Notes under the pieces: generated by a model | What the model was told of the DNA's origin: nothing | The model's database searches: none | Seen by the model: the letters and a program-made list of their open reading frames with translations, nothing else | Made by a program: the position numbers and the translations under genes | Shown here: piece by piece, positions 1 to 10,229 of the stretch | How positions within the stretch are numbered: the first letter of the stretch is position 1 | Layout: each line of letters opens with the position of its first letter | DNA from: Diplonema papillatum | Lineage: Eukaryota > Euglenozoa > Diplonemea > Diplonemida > Diplonemidae | Length of the DNA stretch: 64,000 nucleotides | Reading direction: 5' to 3' | NCBI GenBank assembly: GCA_030068145.1 | Contig: JAPJBO010000418.1 | Location: 1 to 64,000, forward strand

Positions 1-115
1 CCCGACGAGCGCAGCTGTCAGAGGCGACAGAAGGCATCATCGTGAGGATACGCGAACACGCGCAGGCGGGAATCGCGGACGAACATGAGAGCAGCCCTTA
101 CCCGCCACACCTGAA

Positions 116-568
116 TTGGCCGCAACCTTCTTGCCAGAGGAGGCTTACCCGGCAGGATGGACACAGGGAAAACCCGACTGGAAAGGCAGAACGGAAGAGG
201 CCGAAAGGGGCTCAAGCACTGACCCGCGCAAAGGTGCCCCCCCGTGCGAGGCCCCAGAAGGCGCTGCTAACACTTCCCGCCCTGGAGTGGTTTGCTCGCT
301 CCACAAAAAGCCGCGATGCAGTGAGTGCGTAAAAAAGCGTCTACCGGCGGAGACCTGCTGTCGCCTCAAGCAGCATCATCACGGATCGGATGGTCTAAGG
401 CCCCGGATGCACTTCTGCACAGCTCACAGACTAGGACGTTGCGGCGATTGTGTGGCTGAAAACGAAGCATTAGCCAGCTGCTGCACAAAGCATCACGCAA
501 ACAGGAGAGCGAATGGAGGCCCCACTCCCAGCCCGGGGGTGCATCGGCCGTCACCTAGCTTAATCTGA
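116..568 (+). CDS. Cys/His-rich open frame with two zinc-knuckle-like repeats (partial or exon)
   Basis: I do not recognise this frame. It is open from position 89 and has no early ATG, so it would be an exon or a fragment. Two copies of one motif are visible, at residues 60-87 and 101-127 counted from position 116. Each reads C-x2-H-x4-C-x2-C-V, then 8 to 9 residues, then C-C and a His three to five residues later. Eight Cys/His positions recur in the same spacing, which suggests a metal-binding module. It does not match the exons that precede the homologous last exon in gene 2, so it is probably not part of gene 1. It could sit in a long gene 1 intron, be a separate gene, or be a transposon-derived fragment. 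The low confidence reflects the missing start and the short length. Confidence 0.3.
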   Translation: MAATFLPEEAYPAGWTQGKPDWKGRTEEAERGSSTDPRKGAPPCEAPEGAANTSRPGVVCSLHKKPRCSECVKKRLPAETCCRLKQHHHGSDGLRPRMHFCTAHRLGRCGDCVAENEALASCCTKHHANRRANGGPTPSPGVHRPSPSLI

Positions 569-615
569 GCGTGGTCGTACTTTCGTGAAGGGAGGCACCA
601 CGTTAAAACGGGTCC

Positions 616-776
<161 letters not shown>

Positions 777-777
777 G

Positions 778-3639
778 TACAACAACTACATCATGAAGCA
801 CGCATCTTCTGGAAAGCTGTTCCGCATGCTTGGGTACCCGGAAACTATCAGCGAAGACCAGGCTCAGGATATTCTTGAGATGTTCGAAGAGAAGGTGAAC
901 GACCGCCTGTACGAGTTTGCGGCGACGTTGAACCACAGCGACTTGGCTTGGCTGACCCCGTGGCAAATCGATGACCGGTCAGAGGCCGCTGCCCTTGACA
1001 ACCAGAGCTACGTTATCATTGGGTTGTGCCTTCTGCTGATCGTCGTCTGGATTTTGCTGTTCAGGGTGAACCATGTGTCGAGGCGTTTGTTCCTCGGTTT
1101 GTTTGGAGTCCTTGGAATCGGGCTGGCCGTGTGGGCCACTCTCGGGTTCGCTTCGTTGATCGGAATGTCGTTCAACGGAATGTCACTGCAGGTTTTACCG
1201 TACGTGTCGATGGGTTTGGGCATTGACGATATGTTTGTGATGTTGCACTACTTCCCGGAGGACCCTACCGAGTCTGTCGTCGCGAGGATGACCAAATGCT
1301 ACGGCCACGCCGGGCCCTCGATTACCGCCACCTCCATCATCAACACCATCGTCTTCTTCGTTGGAGCCTCCATCCCGGTTTCGGCAGTGCGAGACTTCGC
1401 CATCCAGGCTGGGATTTCGGTGATCTTGAACTACACCATCATCATTTTCGGGTTCGGCGGCATGCTGGTTTACGACGCGCGTAGGATCAAAAGGGGTGCT
1501 TGCGACGTGTGCATCTGCATCGAGAGCTCCGTTCCATACAAGGCTCCGAAGGTTTCCTACACTCAGTCTATCATCGAGTTTGTGATGCGACCGATTACGT
1601 CTAACATCCCGGTGCAGGTTGTGTTGATGCTCATCACTCTGACTATCGTGGGTGTGTCGCTGTGGGTTGCGAGCGACTTGGAGCTCGGATTGCCGTTTTC
1701 CGACTTCATCGGGGACTCCGGGATCGAGAAGAAGTATCTCGACGAGAGAACCGAGTACTTCCGAACAGAGGCCAACAACGTCTTCGGCCGTGGTGCGCAG
1801 TGGCACCTCCGGGAGAACCAGATCAAGCTGTACCAGCTCATCGGGCACGACCTTAACAACCCCAACAACCCGTGGAAGGACCAGATCAAAGGGAAGATCA
1901 ACACCGCCGAGTCCACGTACTTGGTAGGAGGCCCCGCTTGGGTGTTCCCGTTCCGCCGCTACGCTCTCCAGTACCCTGGCGCCCAAGCCCCGGAGAACGA
2001 TCCTTGCTCGTGCTACCCAGCCACGCAACCTGTTGCCACGGCTGGCAGGTTCGTCTTGTACGACCAAGTCCTCGGAATTTCGGAAATTCCGATGAACTGC
2101 ACTATCCGCGAGGACATGTTCTACGATCTCCTGCTGCTGTTCACCGGGAAGAAGACATTCCTGGACGACGGGCAGACTCCCGAAGATCAGATGATCAACC
2201 CGTCGGACCCGAAATACTACCCGCGGTGTGTAGGAGGCGTCTCGGACACGTCGTTTGTGTGGGAGACCCCAACCATCAAAGAAGTTGAATCCGCTCTGGT
2301 GCCTCTCGTACCTGGAGCTGACGAGGTCGTGTACGTAAAGGGAAACGCGAACTTCCCGTTCGGCGAGAGAGTCCCGTCGTGCCCGACCACCGGCTGCGAC
2401 GACACCTGCCCTGCATTCGCGACCTCGTTGACCATCACTGTGAGCGGTGCTGGCTACATACAGGACCAGGATTTCTTGAGGTGCGGAGCTTGCCAGTCGC
2501 CACAGTTCGCCGCCGCGATGAACGCCACGTTGGTCATAGCCGGCTCGGACGTGTCGTTGACGTACACCCCGAACCTCGCTCCAGCGTACAACCTGACCAC
2601 CCCTTCGCAGACGCGGGAGCTGTGGCACGCGGCCTTGAAGAACACGGTATTCCTCACCCTCTCCGATGCCAACGTCCGGAAGGAGATCACGTTCTCGTTC
2701 GCGGGCGCGCCGACAGCCGTTCCTGCGACGTGCGAGTACGCGTCTCAGACGGTTTTCGGGATCGCGAACAAGATCTTCTTGGACCCGACTGGTGCTCAGT
2801 TCGGCTACGGCACGATGAGCGTGTATGCTGACCAGATATCATGGACGAGCGACTGGGAGATGGTGGGCTTCAAGGTGTCTGTGCTGAACAATCCGGTGGA
2901 GCAGAGTGACGTGGAGATCACGCTCGACATGATGCAGGAAAACCGCGACCTGCTGGACAACTACGGAATCGACGTGTTTGCGACGGGGCAGTCGTACATG
3001 CTGGCCGAGCAGTACCGGTTTTCGAAGGAAAACACGCGGAACCTGATCATCATCTGCCTTTGCTGCGCGTTCGTGTTGATGACGCTGCTGATGGCGTCGG
3101 TGGTGCTGGCGGCGATCATGACGGTGGTCATGGGGATGTCGATGATCGTGATCTGCGCGTCCCTCGAGATGCTGGACCTGCAGCTCAACGGGATCTCGAT
3201 GATGTCGATTTTGTTCGGAATCGGCATCAACGTCGAGCTGTGCGTGCACATTTGCAGGGCTTTCCTCGTCATCCGGCCTGCCTTGTCAGACGTCTCGCGC
3301 CTTGAGCAGAACCGAGACCGAGTGGGCTTCGCCCTGTCCGAGATGTCCGTTCCCGTGTTCGACGGCGCCTTCACCTCGTTCATGGGCGTCCTGGTCCTCG
3401 CGTTCGCCGACATCCCCTTCTTCCGAAAGTACTTCTTCCAGTTCTACTCGATGTTGATCCTGATCTCCCTCTGGCACGCGTTCATCCCCCTGCCCATCCT
3501 CTTGTGCTACCTGGGTCCCGACGCTCTGCCCCCCAAGGTCCTCGGAGACGAAGAAATGGAAGAAGCCCGGTCCAAAGCAGCCTCCGAAGCCGCCGAGGAA
3601 GAGGCACGGGAGCGCGAACTCGCCGATCACGAACCGTGA
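778..3639 (+). CDS. Patched/NPC1-type RND membrane protein, gene 1, terminal exon
   Basis: This is the last exon of a polytopic RND-superfamily protein of the Patched/NPC1/Dispatched type. Such proteins are proton- or sodium-coupled lipid or sterol permeases of plasma and endosomal membranes. The exon starts after CACACAG at 778, the exact counterpart of the gene 2 acceptor at 35740, and both continue with codons for YNNYIM. Counting from the ATG at 793, a sterol-sensing-domain-like block spans about residues 73-225. It contains GLGIDD (141-146), whose paired Asp matches the charge-relay position of Patched and RND proteins. TM7 lies near 271-292 and is followed by a Cys-rich lumenal domain of about 450 residues. 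TM8-12 begin near residue 750 and include GIGINVE (about 810-816). The tail is an acidic EE/AR-rich helix. The first transmembrane segment and first lumenal half are absent from the window. The gene is therefore either a truncated duplicate or has its 5' exons outside the window. Translation from 793 after trans-splicing is a further possibility. Confidence 0.88.
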   Translation, partial: YNNYIMKHASSGKLFRMLGYPETISEDQAQDILEMFEEKVNDRLYEFAATLNHSDLAWLTPWQIDDRSEAAALDNQSYVIIGLCLLLIVVWILLFRVNHVSRRLFLGLFGVLGIGLAVWATLGFASLIGMSFNGMSLQVLPYVSMGLGIDDMFVMLHYFPEDPTESVVARMTKCYGHAGPSITATSIINTIVFFVGASIPVSAVRDFAIQAGISVILNYTIIIFGFGGMLVYDARRIKRGACDVCICIESSVPYKAPKVSYTQSIIEFVMRPITSNIPVQVVLMLITLTIVGVSLWVASDLELGLPFSDFIGDSGIEKKYLDERTEYFRTEANNVFGRGAQWHLRENQIKLYQLIGHDLNNPNNPWKDQIKGKINTAESTYLVGGPAWVFPFRRYALQYPGAQAPENDPCSCYPATQPVATAGRFVLYDQVLGISEIPMNCTIREDMFYDLLLLFTGKKTFLDDGQTPEDQMINPSDPKYYPRCVGGVSDTSFVWETPTIKEVESALVPLVPGADEVVYVKGNANFPFGERVPSCPTTGCDDTCPAFATSLTITVSGAGYIQDQDFLRCGACQSPQFAAAMNATLVIAGSDVSLTYTPNLAPAYNLTTPSQTRELWHAALKNTVFLTLSDANVRKEITFSFAGAPTAVPATCEYASQTVFGIANKIFLDPTGAQFGYGTMSVYADQISWTSDWEMVGFKVSVLNNPVEQSDVEITLDMMQENRDLLDNYGIDVFATGQSYMLAEQYRFSKENTRNLIIICLCCAFVLMTLLMASVVLAAIMTVVMGMSMIVICASLEMLDLQLNGISMMSILFGIGINVELCVHICRAFLVIRPALSDVSRLEQNRDRVGFALSEMSVPVFDGAFTSFMGVLVLAFADIPFFRKYFFQFYSMLILISLWHAFIPLPILLCYLGPDALPPKVLGDEEMEEARSKAASEAAEEEARERELADHEP

Positions 3640-3890
3640 AACCCCGCCTTTCTCGCCTCCCGAGGCCGCAACCCGGGAGAGGGGTGACGCGGCCGGGCTG
3701 CACAACCAGTTTGCCTCGCGGCGTTGGCGGCCGCACTAGCCGCGCGTACATCCTTTTTGTCGTCGTTCGACGGATCTCCGCAAACCACCACCCCCACCCC
3801 CTCCAAGTATTTTGTCGGCTTCTCATTCATTGACATCATTGTGTCGTATCTTCCCTTTTAGTCTTACGCCATGTTCTTTTTATTTTGTTT
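3640..3890. other. Gene 1 3' flank
   Basis: This non-coding DNA follows the stop codon. It contains GC-rich sequence, then a C-rich stretch near 3787-3803 and a T-rich stretch near 3870-3890 next to the SINE-like copy. I see no clear polyadenylation signal and no similarity to the flank of gene 2. Confidence 0.5.
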
Positions 3891-4098
3891 TGTATACGCA
3901 CCTGCTTTGTAGGAAATACTTGAGGAGGCTGCCAGCTGCAAAAGATCAAAGGAGGTAAATGTGCTGTAGCCCACACGAAACACAGGTGAATCTGGGTTCA
4001 GTGGCGGGCGTAAGCGTTCAACAAAAAAGACCCACTTTGTAGTTGTATTGTTTCTCCGCTCTAGCCTCCTTCGAAGTAAGCCCAAGGCAGCCTCGAGT
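3891..4098 (-). mobile_element. SINE-like element family A, copy 1
   Basis: This is a ~210-bp interspersed repeat, read here in reverse so that its A-rich tail appears as a T-rich stretch before GTATACGCACC. Its ends are mutually inverted: GGAAATACTTGAGG on one side and CCTCGAGTATTCC on the other. The flanks TCTTTTTATTTTG and TCCTTTTATTTG look like a decayed target-site duplication. Further copies lie near 7973, 34158, 42388, 45363, 47200 and 62970. I see no tRNA-like promoter boxes. Confidence 0.85.
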
Positions 4099-4896
4099 AT
4101 TCCTTTTATTTGTTGCTGTTGTTGTTGTTGTTGCGTACCGCAGATTCTGAAGAGGCTTTCAAGTGTTCGAAAAAAATAGTAGCGTGGATACAACTTGGTA
4201 GGAAAAATCACGCACCACCGCGCGAGTTCTTTTGAAGAAGTCATCACCTCCCCCTTTAATTAGTTTCTCCTCTGCTCGGCATTCTTCCTGCCCTTTCCGC
4301 CTTTTTCACTGCTCTTCTGTGAAATAAACGAACTTCTTTTTAGCACACCTCAAACGATCCCCCCTTCAAAAGAAAAAGGAATAAAAAACCCCGGAAAGAC
4401 ACAAATTTGTGCAAGAAGCAGGTACACCACCCGCGTAAAAAAAAAATGGCTTTTTGAGCTTTCGAACTTCTTTTTTTGTGTCCACTCGGCCCTCTACCAA
4501 AATAGGCCAAAATCTGAGAAAATCGGCCAAGCTTGACCAAAAACCGGCCAGAAATCTGGACACAAGGGTAAAAATGGTCGAAATCTGGAAAAATCGGCAA
4601 AAATGGCCAAAATCTGCAAAAACCGTTATTTGCGTTATTTTTTCCGTTATTTTGCGTTTTCGACCGTTATATATCGTTATATAACGTTATATTACGTTAT
4701 CACCGTTTATATCAACCGGCCATCTATGTTATATATATATATATATATTCTAATCCAGGAAAAGCTCCCTCCATCCGGGAAATGCTCTCCGGGACATCAT
4801 CGCCATACCATGTTTTGGGGGAACAGTACGCCTACGCTCGGTTAGCGTGCATTTTGATCGCCATTGGGTTGGGTGTAGCGGCTTGCGGCACACAAG
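4099..4896. other. AT-rich non-coding stretch
   Basis: No gene is visible here. From about 4490 to 4620 the sequence is a degenerate repeat of AAATC-GGCCAA type. From 4620 to 4750 it is a CGTTAT/ATAT-rich run ending in (AT)n. A (GTT)n tract lies near 4113-4133. Open frames here are low in complexity and unsupported. Confidence 0.6.
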
Positions 4897-4904
4897 TACA
4901 CAAA

Positions 4905-5189
4905 CAGTGCTCCCGCTAACGAAAAAGTGCGAGGAATTCCTCAAAAAAAAAAAAAAGAAAGAGGCTGAAAAAAAGAGGGTGAGGAATTCCTCATGAGGAA
5001 TTCCTCACCTTTTTCTCGTTGGTACCGTTCGCCGGGGCCCCCGGACCCCCCCCATTTGGAAGACTCGGGTGCCCCCCTGCAACAGAAGCTGATAGCCTGC
5101 ACCAAACGTGAGAGCCTAGCGGGGGGAAAAAAAAGCCTCACCCAGTTTTTTGGGTCTTCTCACTAAAAGTGAGGTTAGCGGGAGCACTG
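4905..5189. mobile_element. hAT-type MITE with 8-bp target duplication
   Basis: This 285-bp element has perfect 16-bp terminal inverted repeats, CAGTGCTCCCGCTAAC at 4905-4920 and its reverse complement at 5174-5189. It is flanked by identical 8-bp copies of TACACAAA (4897-4904 and 5190-5197). CAGTG termini and 8-bp duplications are typical of the hAT superfamily. It has no coding capacity, so it is a non-autonomous copy. The interior carries three copies of the palindrome GAGGAATTCCTC near 4932-5006 and C-rich and A-rich runs. The perfect repeats and duplication suggest a fairly recent insertion. Confidence 0.9.
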
Positions 5190-5197
5190 TACACAAA

Positions 5198-7040
5198 TGC
5201 AAAAAAAAAAAAAAAAGAAGAAGAAGAAGAAAAGGAAAAAAAAGCTAACCTTAACACTCGCTACCGTCGGGGGGGGAGGCGGGTAAAATTAAGAGGAGAG
5301 TAGAGTTTTTCTAGTTTCTACGAGTTTACGGACGGGGGAAACGGGTGCCATCATCGCGTGTGGGCCGGACGACAAGAAAAGGTGGGGGAAGGGGGTAAAT
5401 GCAATTCCCGGCTCTATTTCTTTTGAACTGCGTCCACACACGCACACAGGAAGCACGGCATACATTTTTTTTTTCCCCCAAACATGAAATGTTGGAGCAA
5501 ATGAGAAGCTCGTCGCCCCAAACCGTGGCGTTTTCACTTGCGTCCTGAATCCAACCTGGCGTAAAAAACGATCAGGCACTGCAACGAACGACGTGTCCAC
5601 AGCATGGGTATGTCGTTCCAAAAGAAAAAGCCCAAGTCAGGCGGGCAGTCAGAAAACGCTGCAAGGCACAGCACTTGTACCAGCTACGGAGCCTCACCTC
5701 GCGCGATACGGCTAAGAAGCCACACCCACTCCCCCGGCGTTTACTGTCGCTCTCCTCCGTTGTTAGCTGCGGAGGAAAAAGAAGAACGCACCAGGACGGA
5801 ATACGAAAGGTCGAACGAAAGAAGAAGATTCCCCGAGCAAAACGCGGCTGAGGTGTCGACCCGCCTTGCTGCTGAACGAAGTCGGTTGGTAGATGTCGAT
5901 TGTCCGCTTGCCCATCGAACACCGATCAGACAACAAGAGCAACGAGTCTTGCGGAGCCGACGGGCTGGCTATACCTTGTTTTCAACAAAACTACCATTTC
6001 TTTCTATTGTTGCCACTCTAGCCAGTCCCACGCGATGTGCTGCTTCTTGGCCCTGATCGAACTCCCGCACTGTATTGCGAGAACTGTCTTTCAGCAAGTA
6101 AGTGAGCACGTTGCGTCGAGCACACACACCCCCCGAAGCCAGCGAACACTGAAAAAAACACAACCACGAAAGGGGTTTGAAAAAAAAAAAAACGAAAAAC
6201 ATCATTGCAAGCCAACGAGCCCGTCTCTCTTAAAACGAATCAAATTTTTAAGGTGGTCCTGAAGAAGTGCGTGAGCCGGTTATTTTTATGCCCGACACAC
6301 TGTTCTAATACTGGAGTATCCCCCTCCCGCCTTTTGTCGAGAAGAGAGACGACATATCGATGGGTAGGTAGCACTGGATAGCCTGCTTGAGCTTCCTTGG
6401 AGAGGGGGCCCGGACAACAGAAGCCCATGGCGCGGCACTCGTCGCATGTTCAGGACTACCACGTAGATAGAAGCTTCGCGTCTGTTCAGCAGCCTAGCTC
6501 TCCCTCACTCCAACACTCGGCAGGGAGTTGCACACATCGAGGGCAGGTGGCCACGGCGCAGCAACAACGAATACTTCGGAACTTCGCAAAAAACTTAAAT
6601 GAAAGAGACAGAAGTACGCCCTTCCCTTGCCCACAAAATCAGTAGTTTTGCGAACCTGGCTTGGCTTTCGGGTTGTTCAAGACAACCGAAACGCGCCAGT
6701 CGTGCGCTGGCCTGACAGCAACAGGCGTACACCTAAGAAGGGACATGCAGCGATGCAACGGGCTAGTGTTGCATGGCGTGGGGGGGGGGGGTCATGGACA
6801 GGCCAACTGTACCACACCATGCCTGCTGTAGTGGAATGGTCGCGGTCCTCATCGGGCTGCTCATGTCACCCCCAAAATGCACCAACAGCCCGGAAAGGTG
6901 TGGGACGTCCTGCTGCAAACTAGTGTACCACTCCGGAAAAGGAAGATCCCCACCGCCATCCCCCTAATAACAGTGGAAGAAATACGCGCACTTAAAACGA
7001 ACACATGGCAATCAATGACACAACGGTGCGGATGTAACGA
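5198..7040. other. Gene-free intergenic DNA
   Basis: No convincing gene is visible. The stretch has A-rich and GAA-rich runs (5200-5240), homopolymers and short overlapping open frames on both strands with no recognisable domain. A G-run lies at about 6780-6791. Confidence 0.55.
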
Positions 7041-7045
7041 GTCAT

Positions 7046-7113
7046 ACACACACACACACACACTCACTCACACGCACACACAACACACACTCACACACAC
7101 ACACACATACACC
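7046..7113. repeat. Imperfect (CA)n microsatellite
   Basis: About 65 bp of CA repeats with CACTCA and CACGCA interruptions. Confidence 0.9.
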
Positions 7114-7686
7114 TAGAAGAATCGAGTCTTAGCGACCTTCTTCGGGAGTATCTCGCTGTGTTCGTCCAGAATCAAGCGGGAGGCCAACGTCGGATATAAA
7201 CAAAAGACCTGCGTGACGTGCCGAGTGCCCTAAGCACCGGACGTAGTCACACAATACAGGTGCGGAAAAGACAGTCGTTTTCACAGTGGAAAACAACAGC
7301 AAAAAGTGTAGTGCAACAATTTGGCTTCTGATCATTTGTTTTTACAACAACTCAGTTGCGCTGCGACCCCAGCCCCCTTTCTCCCCCCCCTCCATCATGC
7401 TTTATTCTGTCTTTTCTTGTCGAGCAAGCAATATGCTCCCCTTCGGCGGGGTCGGAGCTCCCACACAAAAAAATAGAACGAAAGCCTGGCGCACGCTCAT
7501 GCGTTCCGTCGCCTGTTGACAAATCGCACTCTGCCCCGAAGCTCCTCTTCAATGGGCGCCGGTCAACCAGTGCGCCGCCAGACCGAGCCCCACCCCCCAC
7601 CACAGCAGCGCAACAGCAGCCGTGTCAACAAACACACCCAAACCCTGTAGATGCACCCCGCAAGCGCGGCCAGTCTTTTTCTTTTT

Positions 7687-7799
7687 AAATACGCGCCAGC
7701 TGGGAAGGAAATGCTCGGCGAAGCCTGCCAGACAAAGAACCGAAGAAATTTCAAATGCTGCAACCACGCGGGATTCGGAGTCAAAGCAGCTACGTCGAG
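7687..7799 (-). mobile_element. SINE-like element family B, short copy
   Basis: This copy keeps both ends of family B but lacks most of the interior. The tail side reads ACGCGCCAGCTGGGAAGGAA in reverse and is preceded by a T-rich stretch. The far side carries GGAGTCAAAGCAGCTACGTC, as in the copy at 22641-22918. Confidence 0.75.
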
Positions 7800-7865
7800 A
7801 ATTTCTCTGCTGCGCGCGGTGGTGCCGGGAATCTGGGGGGACAAGAGGAAGAAATCGTTCTGGCT

Positions 7866-7873
7866 GCCAAGGC

Positions 7874-7912
<39 letters not shown>
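7866..7912. repeat. Poly(C) tract
   Basis: An almost uninterrupted run of about 45 C residues. It may hamper polymerases and sequencing, so its exact length is uncertain. Confidence 0.95.
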
Positions 7913-7914
<2 letters not shown>

Positions 7915-7972
7915 CTTCTACTTTTTCGTCAGAGACAGACCAGATTTACCTCGTATGTTTTTTTTTTTTTTT

Positions 7973-8183
7973 TGTATAAGCACCTGCTTTGTAGGAAATA
8001 CTTGAGGAGGCTGCCAGCTGCAAAAGATCAAAGGAGGTAAATGTGCTGTAGCCCACACGAAACACAGGTGAATCTGGGTTTAGTGGCGGGCGTAAGCGTT
8101 CAACAAAAAAGACCCATTTTGTAGTTGTATTGTTTCTCCCCCTCTAGCCTCCTTCGAAATGAGCACAAGGCAGGCCCTCGAGT
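7973..8183 (-). mobile_element. SINE-like element family A, copy 2
   Basis: A near full-length copy, preceded by a run of about 16 T residues (its A tail in reverse). It matches copy 1 throughout, including the GGCGGGCGTAAGCGTTCAAC block and the CTCGAGTATT terminus. Confidence 0.9.
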
Positions 8184-10024
8184 ATTTTTGGAAATCCGCG
8201 GTTTTAAATAACACGAAAAGCCTGTAGGCAAAAACCCGTTTTCACATTTCTTCTTCAATTATTTGCTGGCTGACGACGACGCGATGCTCGATTTAAAAAG
8301 CAGTGGCTTATGGGTGGCGACCGCGGGTGCCACAAGACCAGGGGATTATCTTCTATATCACATTTGGACTGTCAGTCCAAATTTGGAAAAGCCGGCGCGG
8401 GAAAAAGAAGAAAAAAAAAAATGGCACCACACCACCACTCAGACCCCGGCATGGGGAGGTGGCCAGTGTGCAGCATTGTCATGAAGACCCGGCGTCGCTG
8501 TGTTGAGCCCATTCCTAAGTGAAGACGTAAAAAAGCCGTTGGCGGTCCAAATTTGGAAATGGGCCGGAGACCAAGCTAATGCCCTGCACAAAACGCGGAA
8601 AAAAAAAAAAAAAAAAGAAGAAAACTCCACAAAGTCATAGCCACAAGGCGACCGATTGGCAAAAAACTGCCGCCATTAAAAAAAAAAAAAAGAAAAAAAA
8701 AATAGGGGGTGCAAGAAAAGCTCAAGCACCAGTGCCGTATCGGCCACCGTTCCTCCCCCCTCCCGAAAAGCGGAACTCTCGTTTCCAATTTTACATCGCG
8801 GGGGGTGGAGCTGTCTGTTCTATTTTTGGGGGTCAGTCCGCCCTGCCGGTTGGCCAACTGGGGAAACGAGGGTCGCCTCGTGCTTCGGTGGGTGAAGATG
8901 CCTTGCGTGCGTCTGCCTCCGTCGTTACTTGGCTGCGTCCTGGAGTCATATCACCGGTGTTTCGTCGCAGGCTTGGGCGTTCCTATTGCTCAGCGATTGA
9001 CCTGACTACGGGCGGACTGACACCATGTTTCACACAATTGGCAAGGAGCCCGGCATCATTTTCTTATTCGGCTAAACGGGGGGAAAGGGGTGGGCAGAAG
9101 GGAGGCCGCATGCCCCACAAACGTTGTGGGGATTTCAAGCAGGTTCACGTCGTGGTACCACGACGAAAGCGGGATCACCAAGCGAAAGGCTGGCATTGCG
9201 CGGCGCTCATTTGCATGCGAATGACTTCGTCAAAAAAAACAGCCCGTGTGTTATGTCGACAACATGCGGCAGAACGTGTGCTCGCACGTTTTGTAACCGT
9301 ACTGTACTATTGTGTGACTGTACGTTCTGTCTTTTCACAGGTTACGCCGCCGTCTTTTAACATGTGAACCCCCACACCGTGTAGGTCCAGTGGTGGTAGT
9401 CACAACTCACAAGGGTCTTTTCCATTTTCGCAGAGCCAACACGACTGGGGAGCTACGTGACAAGTTCAACGGCAACACCAGAAATTGTACACTGGTTGCC
9501 GCGTTTGGCCTGCTTGGACCACACGTGTGCAGCCCGCCACCCCCCGCAACCACGAAATGATGCTGGCCACCCTCAACCTATCTCCCCAACGAAAAGACCA
9601 GCATTTGCACGGCGGTCAGGTTATCTTTCCCGGGCTCTCCACCGAGTGAGAGAGAAACTTGTTTTCAGTGTGCGCGCGAAGGACCTGTAACGTATCTTTA
9701 CACGGCAGGTCCAACACTGCCAACTTTCTTTTTAGAAGCATGTTCTCCTTTCCTCCTTACTTTGATCATAGGTGTCACGGCAAGTTTTGGCAGCCGCTGC
9801 TTAACAAGCAGCGGCTGTGCATGTTAATCCACGTGGTTCATGTACTTAAAAGAACTCAATGCTTAACAAAATTTGACGTGGGCGGCTTTGGATTTCCATC
9901 TGAATGACACCCCAATACAAAGAAAGTTGTCGACAACTAACAAGTAAAAGAATTAAACAAAACTCCGCATTTCTTTTACCGACGTACCCACGACGCGGTA
10001 TGTTGTTCCAAAAAACTTGTTCTT
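8184..10024. other. Gene-free intergenic DNA with a perfect hairpin
   Basis: No supported gene is visible. The 262-codon open frame beginning at 8579 starts with lysine runs that are only poly(A) tracts, and it has no recognisable domain. A perfect 12-bp hairpin lies at 9791-9817, CAGCCGCTGCTT with a 3-base loop. The sequence TTGGCAGCCGCTGCTTAACA recurs near 43469, so this hairpin belongs to a dispersed repeat. Confidence 0.55.
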
Positions 10025-10034
10025 TTTACTATAT

Positions 10035-10219
10035 TATGGTCTGCCACAAAAAGGGGTGGAATCACTTCGGAATCACTTCGGAAATGGGGTATTACGTGCA
10101 GGGGGTCCGGGGTGCACATCCTAGCCCACTGAAAAGCGACTGTCTGCACCCCTTGTGTTTTGGAGAGTAGAATCCCTTCGGAATCACTTCGGAAATGGGC
10201 ACGTGTGTGGCAGACCATA
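10035..10219. mobile_element. MITE with 14-bp inverted ends and 10-bp target duplication
   Basis: The ends TATGGTCTGCCACA (10035-10048) and its reverse complement (10206-10219) enclose 185 bp without coding capacity. TTTACTATAT is present immediately on both sides (10025-10034 and 10220-10229). Long AT-rich duplications of 9-11 bp are usual for Mutator-like elements, although the exact boundary slides by a few bases. Two internal direct copies of GGAATCACTTCGGAAATGGG sit just inside each end. Confidence 0.85.
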
Positions 10220-10229
10220 TTTACTATAT

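Noticed and set aside
1195-2628. 477-codon minus-strand frame
   Set aside because: Shadow of the Patched-like exon on the plus strand. No domain matches.
778-3639. Retroprocessed (intronless) copy of gene 2
   Set aside because: A retrocopy would carry exon 4 codons directly before YNNYIM. Instead there is a CACACAG acceptor and no exon 4.
8579-9367. 262-codon frame with lysine runs
   Set aside because: The lysines are poly(A) tracts, with no domain and no conserved copy.
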